From the NCBI GenBank assembly GCA_035485575.1, contig DATHNW010000024.1, forward strand, positions 124,001 through 188,000: a stretch of 64,000 nucleotides of DNA, written 5' to 3'. The stretch is from DASRHD01 sp035485575 (lineage in GTDB: Bacteria; Verrucomicrobiota; Verrucomicrobiia; Opitutales; Opitutaceae). The position numbers were made by a program, and so were the translations under genes. This document shows positions 58,982 through 64,000 of this stretch, piece by piece (within the stretch, counting starts at the first letter, position 1; each line of letters opens with the position of its first letter). The notes below the pieces were generated by a model that did no database searches, was not told the origin of the DNA, and was given only the letters and a program-made list of their open reading frames with translations.

Positions 58982-60951
58982 ATGCACGACGCCCTGGCCA
59001 AAAAAACAGATTTCACCGCGGAGGAGCATCAGGCACCCGCCAAGCACCTCGTCCTCTGGCGCCCGGCGGCCAAGACCGGCCTGATCAGCTGGCTGACCAC
59101 GGTCGACCACAAGCGCATCGGCTTCCTCTACGGGATTTCCGCGCTGTTCTTCTTCCTCGTGGGCGGTACGGAGGCCCTGCTCATCCGCCTGCAGCTCGCC
59201 GTGCCCAACAACACCGTGCTGACCGCGCAGCAGTACAACATGATGTTCACGATGCACGGCACGACGATGATCTTCCTCGCGATCATGCCGCTCTCGGCCG
59301 CGTTCTTCAATTTCATCATGCCGCTGCAGATCGGGGCGCGCGACGTGGCCTTCCCGCGGCTGAACGCCTTCTCCTACTGGACCTTCCTCGTCGGCGCGAT
59401 CATCATCAACCTCGGCTGGTTCATGAAGGACGGCCCGCCCAATGGCGGCTGGTTCGGCTACACCCCGCTCACGACGAAGGCCTTCATCCCCGGCCACTCG
59501 ATCGACATGTGGGTCATGGGCCTGCAGCTCCTCGGCGTGGCCTCGATCGCCGCCTCGCTCAATTTCATCATCACGATAATCAACATGCGGGCGCCCGGCA
59601 TGACCATGATGCGCCTGCCGGTGTTCACCTGGATGACGCTTTTCACGTCGTTCCTCATCGTGCTCGCCTTCCCCGCCATCACCATCGCGCTCGTCGAGCT
59701 GATGATGGACCGCCTCTTTGGCACAAACTTCTTTGAAGTCTCCAACGGCGGCATGCCCATCCTCTGGCAGCATCTTTTCTGGGTCTTCGGCCATCCGGAG
59801 GTTTACATCCTCATTCTGCCCGCGATGGGCATCATCTCGGAGATCCTGCCCACCTTTGCGCGCAAGCCGCTCTTCGGTTATCCCATTGTCGTGTTTTCGG
59901 GCGCCTCCATCGGCTTCCTCGGCTTCGCGGTATGGAGCCATCACATGTTCACCACCGGCCTTGGCACCATGGCGACGGCGGCGTTCGCGCTCGCCACGAT
60001 GGCCATCGCCGTCCCGACGGGCGTGAAGATTTTCAACTGGATCGGCACGCTGTGGGGCGGCCATCTGCAGATGCGCACACCGATGATGTTCGCGCTCGGT
60101 TTCGTCTGGCTGTTCATGTTTGGCGGTTTCTCGGGCATCATGCACTCCGCCGCCCCGGCTGACGCCCAGCAGCACGACAGTTATTTCGTCGTGGCCCACT
60201 TCCACTATGTGCTCATCGGCGGTTCGCTCTTCGCCCTGCTCGCCGGCATCCACTACTGGTTTCCCCTCATGTTCGGCCGCAAGGTCAGCGAATTCTGGGG
60301 CAAGCTCTCCTTCTGGATCATCTTTGTGGGCTTCAACACGACGTTCTTCCCGATGCACTTCCTCGGCCTCAACGGCATGCCCCGGCGCACCTTCACCTAC
60401 GATGCGAACATGGGCTGGAACAGCGGCAATCTCATCGCCACCATCGGCGCCCTCATCCTCGGCGTGGGCATCGGCATCTATTTCAGTGTGATGATCTACA
60501 CCTATTTCAAGGGCGAACGCGTCGGCCGCGATGTCTGGGACGCCCGCACGCTCGAATGGTCGCTGCCGAATCCGCCGCCTGAATACAACTTCGCCGTCAT
60601 TCCCACCGTGCACGCGCGCGATGGATGGTGGTATGAGAAACACCATCAGGCCGAAATCGAAAAGGAGAAGGCCGCGCATGCCCAAGCCGAGGCCTCACAC
60701 GGCGGCATCCATATGCCCTTCCAATCGATCTATCCGTTTTTCGCCGCTGTCGGCATCCTGATCATGGCCGTCGGCGTGGCGGTCATCGATCCGAATCCCG
60801 CGCCCGGCATCCATCTGAAGCTCGGCACCACCTTTGTCGGTTTCGCCATCATGTTCGCCAACATCTACCTCTGGTCGCTCGAAGGCGCCGACGGCTATCA
60901 CATCCATCCCGACGAAGAGCACGCCGAACCGAAGAAGCAGGAGGCCCATAA

Positions 60952-60955
<4 letters not shown>
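58982..60955 (+). CDS. coxA: Cytochrome c oxidase subunit I
   Basis: The haem a / haem a3-CuB subunit. The 657 residues include the haem and copper histidines: MHGTTMIF (haem a), HPEVYILILPAMG (CuB His with the Tyr cross-link), and SHHMFTTG plus HFHYVLIGG (haem a3 and haem a). The C-terminus beyond about residue 560 has two extra helices, as in caa3-type subunit I fused to a partial subunit III/IV. The ATG is 9 bases after the coxB stop. Confidence 0.95.
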
Positions 60956-61791
<836 letters not shown>

Positions 61792-61793
61792 TT

Positions 61794-62177
61794 ATGAGCG
61801 CCCCCGCCTCACCCGCCCACGCCGCCGACAGCCACGCCCACCAAGAGGGCAAGTTCTTCATCTTCGTCCAGCTCGCGATGGTCCTCGCCGTCATCACCGG
61901 CGTGGAAATCGTCATGGTGTACCTGCCTTTCGCCTACTGGGTGATCTTCAGCATCCTGGTCATCCTCTCCGCGGTGAAGTTTCTCTTCGTCATTTTCTAT
62001 TTCATGCACCTGCGCTGGGACAAGGTCTTCTGCACCATCCTCTTTTTCATCGGCCTGATCCTGGCCGGCGGCACGATGTGGGCGCTCCTGAAGATTTTCA
62101 GCGCCGAGGCCAGCAAGCCGCTGACCGCGAGTTTCAACCGCGCAACGCCGGTCCACTCGACGGCCTGGACCGCGTGA
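61794..62177 (+). CDS. coxD: Cytochrome c oxidase subunit IV
   Basis: A 127-residue product with three helices (about 20-45, 48-75 and 83-105); FFIFVQLAMVLAVITGVEI and FVIFYFMHLRWDKVF fit the bacterial subunit IV family. It helps stabilise subunit I. The ATG at 61794 is 3 bases after the coxC stop; the TTG overlap at 61788 would add two residues. Confidence 0.88.
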   Translation: MSAPASPAHAADSHAHQEGKFFIFVQLAMVLAVITGVEIVMVYLPFAYWVIFSILVILSAVKFLFVIFYFMHLRWDKVFCTILFFIGLILAGGTMWALLKIFSAEASKPLTASFNRATPVHSTAWTA

Positions 62178-62235
62178 ACTCGACCGGCTGATTCTTTCCT
62201 TCAACGGCGGCCCGCGGGCCGCCGTTCGTTTTTCC

Positions 62236-63030
62236 ATGATCGACTGGCGCCACTGGCATAACGAACCCTACCTCGTCGGCGGGCTCATCCTGCTCGGCTG
62301 GCTCTACGCGATTTTCACCGGGCCGCTGCGCCCGTGGCTGGAGCCCGCGGCGTCCTACCCGCGCCGCCAAGCCTGGTTTTTCTATTCTTCGCTGCTCCTG
62401 TTCTACCTCACGGTCGGCTCGCCGCTCGACCAGATCGCCGAGCGTTTCCTGCTCAGCGCGCACATGCTCCAGCACCAGCTCCTCATCTATCCGTGTGCCG
62501 CCCTCTTTCTGCTCGGCCTGCCCAGCTGGCTGGTGCGCCCCGTCACCGCGGCGCCCGCGCTGCAAGGCCTGCTGCGCCTGCTCACGCGGCCGGTCATTTG
62601 CGGCATCATCTACACCCTCACCTATTCCTGCTGGCACGCGCCCAGGCTCTATGAATGGACGCTGCAAAACAAAACCGTCCACGTCCTCGAGCACCTGATG
62701 TTTTTCGGCGCGGCGCTTTTCTACTGGTGGCCCGTGCTCAGCCCCTCGCGCGAGTTTCCGCCCATCAGCTACCCGGGCCAGATGGTTTATCAATTCCTCA
62801 TCGTCATCGGCATGACACCGGCCTTCGCCTACATCACCTTTTCCGACCGCGTGCTCTATCCCACCTATGAATATGCCCCGCGGCTCATCGACAACTTCCC
62901 GCCCGGGGAGGACCAGCTGCTCGCCGGCGCGATGATGAAAATCATCGGGATGAGCGTCGCACTGCTCGCATTCGGCTGCAGCTTTTACCGGTGGTCAAAG
63001 AGCAGCGGACAAAAAAAGAGCGCGCCGTAG
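62236..63030 (+). CDS. ctaG: Cytochrome c oxidase assembly protein, caa3-type CtaG
   Basis: The 264-residue polytopic protein has about seven helices with the CtaG histidines in SAHMLQHQLLIYP and YSCWHAPRLYEWT, characteristic of the caa3_CtaG family, needed for CuB/CuA insertion. It ends the oxidase block, 58 bases after coxD, and its last codons coincide with the cysK terminator on the other strand. Confidence 0.9.
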   Translation: MIDWRHWHNEPYLVGGLILLGWLYAIFTGPLRPWLEPAASYPRRQAWFFYSSLLLFYLTVGSPLDQIAERFLLSAHMLQHQLLIYPCAALFLLGLPSWLVRPVTAAPALQGLLRLLTRPVICGIIYTLTYSCWHAPRLYEWTLQNKTVHVLEHLMFFGAALFYWWPVLSPSREFPPISYPGQMVYQFLIVIGMTPAFAYITFSDRVLYPTYEYAPRLIDNFPPGEDQLLAGAMMKIIGMSVALLAFGCSFYRWSKSSGQKKSAP

Positions 63031-63035
63031 CGCGC
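63011..63035 (-). terminator. Rho-independent terminator of cysK
   Basis: On the minus strand GCGCGC, loop TACG, GCGCGC is followed by TC and seven Ts. It lies 26 bases after the cysK stop and overlaps the 3' end of ctaG. Confidence 0.7.
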
Positions 63036-63061
63036 CCCGGAAACCCGTGTGCCGACTGCCG

Positions 63062-64000
63062 TTACGCCTTGGCCGGCGTGCCCATCAGATCGTCCACTGA
63101 GTCGCTCTCGACATTCACATCGGCGAACAGCCACGATGAGAGGTAGCGCTCGGTACCGGAAGGAATGACAACGACGATCTGCTTGCCCTTGTTTTCAGGG
63201 CGCTTCGCGACCTGCAGGGCCGCCCAGGTGATCGCACCCGAGGAAATGCCGACAGGAATGCCGTCAAGCTTGCAGATCTGTTTGCTGATCGGGGCGGCGT
63301 CATCCTCCTTCACGGTGATGACCTCGTCGTAAATCTTGGTGTTGAGCACAGCGGGCACAAAACCCGCGCCGATGCCCTGCAGTTTGTGCGGGCCGGGCTG
63401 GCCGCCGGAGAGCACAGGCGAGCCGGCGGGCTCGACCGCGATGATCTTGACCGAGGGCTTGCGCGATTTGAGCACCTCGCCGACGCCGGTGATGGTGCCG
63501 CCGGTGCCGATGCCGGCGATGACGATGTCCACCTTGCCGTCGGTATCGCGCCAGATTTCCTCGGCGGTCGTCTTGCGGTGGATCTCGGGATTCGCCGGAT
63601 TGGCGAACTGCTGCAGAATGACGCTGTTCGGAATTTTCGTGGCCAGCTCCTCGGCCTTGGCGATGGCGCCCTTCATGCCTTTCGCGCCCTCCGTGAGGAC
63701 GACACGCGCGCCGAGAATCTTGAGCAGCTTGCGCCGCTCCATGGTCATCGTCTCCGGCATGGTGAGGATGAGCTTCAGTCCCTTGGCTGCCGCGACAAAC
63801 GCAAGCGCAATGCCGGTGTTGCCACTGGTCGGCTCGATCAGGACGCTGTCCTTGTTGATTTTTCCGGACTTCAGCGCGTCGTCGATCATCGAGAAGCCGA
63901 TGCGGTCCTTCACGCTCGAAAGCGGGTTGAAAAATTCCAGCTTGAGCAGCACGTCCGCGAGCGCGCCGTGCGCGGCCGCGGTGCGGTTGAGCCGTACGAG
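63062..64000 (-). CDS. cysK: Cysteine synthase A (partial, amino end outside window)
   Basis: O-acetylserine sulfhydrylase, making cysteine from O-acetylserine and sulfide. The visible 312 residues start LVRLNRTAAAHG and include NPLSSVKDRIGFSM with the PLP lysine, EPTSGNTGIALAFVAA (substrate loop), GIGTGGTITGVGE (phosphate-binding loop) and the Ser of SSGAITWAA. The first dozen or so residues lie beyond base 64000. Facing ctaG, with a terminator after it. Confidence 0.95.
   Translation of the reverse strand, partial: LVRLNRTAAAHGALADVLLKLEFFNPLSSVKDRIGFSMIDDALKSGKINKDSVLIEPTSGNTGIALAFVAAAKGLKLILTMPETMTMERRKLLKILGARVVLTEGAKGMKGAIAKAEELATKIPNSVILQQFANPANPEIHRKTTAEEIWRDTDGKVDIVIAGIGTGGTITGVGEVLKSRKPSVKIIAVEPAGSPVLSGGQPGPHKLQGIGAGFVPAVLNTKIYDEVITVKEDDAAPISKQICKLDGIPVGISSGAITWAALQVAKRPENKGKQIVVVIPSGTERYLSSWLFADVNVESDSVDDLMGTPAKA

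Noticed and set aside
58466..60685. 739-residue minus-strand frame across coxB/coxA
   Set aside because: Same GC-driven antisense effect opposite conserved oxidase subunits; no family-like motifs.

Overview
The window is a dense, high-GC (about 60-70% where counted by hand) Gram-negative chromosome with about 57 protein genes, four tRNA genes and no rRNA, CRISPR array or recognisable insertion sequence. Lipid A synthesis (lpxB), LolCDE-type transporter genes, an outer-membrane barrel, paired RNase HII and HIII, a GxxExxY gene and a caa3-type cytochrome oxidase locus suggest a heterotrophic, aerobic member of Verrucomicrobiota, probably Opitutaceae-like. That placement is inferred from overall gene style, not from a marker phylogeny.

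Layout. 1-2.0 kb: start of mutL, a GxxExxY gene flanked by inverted repeats, and argH. 2.1-4.5 kb: a secreted protein, a PAS/receiver protein with a decayed kinase core, and OsmC. 4.6-7.0 kb: divergent tRNA-Asp and tRNA-Arg, a DUF374 acyltransferase, small unknowns and tRNA-Ala. 7.0-8.6 kb: PIN/TRAM protein, a tiny membrane protein and an EVE protein. 8.6-12.2 kb: the overlapping operon tyrA-aroA-cmk-plsC, with a low-GC interior in aroA. 12.2-16.4 kb: trpS, a left-handed beta-helix protein, a secreted GH2 glycosidase and tRNA-Gly. 16.4-19.4 kb: a BlaI-type repressor, an M56 protease and a class C-type serine hydrolase behind paired dyad operators. 19.6-24.8 kb: a polysaccharide tyrosine autokinase, an outer-membrane barrel and a polytopic membrane protein. 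24.9-29.5 kb: an NtrC-type regulator and a histidine kinase split by an oppositely oriented hybrid kinase. 29.5-34.3 kb: rnhB, rnhC, mutY, a TIM-barrel isomerase and rpsU. 34.4-41.0 kb: dnaE, a methyltransferase, ccsA and a short hemA. 41.0-45.2 kb: a 1410-residue CHASE/multi-PAS hybrid kinase. 45.3-51.0 kb: lpxB, a Gfo/Idh oxidoreductase, lolD- and lolC/E-like genes and lysS. 51.1-52.4 kb: lipA and a low-GC lipoprotein gene. 52.4-63.0 kb: a respiratory block with a CusF-SCO fusion, ctaA, ctaB, DUF420, an azurin-like cupredoxin, coxB with a haem c domain, and coxA, coxC, coxD and ctaG. 63.0-64.0 kb: cysK, incomplete at the window edge.

How it works together. The respiratory block is self-contained: haem A synthesis (ctaB, ctaA), copper delivery (CusF-SCO, ctaG), four oxidase subunits and a candidate soluble electron carrier. 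The tyrA-aroA-cmk-plsC and ccsA-hemA groups are overlapping transcription units. The lpxB-oxidoreductase-LolDE run suggests envelope biogenesis. No single large new system is evident. The most unusual items are the inverted-repeat-flanked GxxExxY cassette, the kinase-dead PAS/receiver protein, the low-GC interior of aroA, the two-dyad BlaI/M56/hydrolase operon, the tandemly repeated PAS domains and the short HemA.
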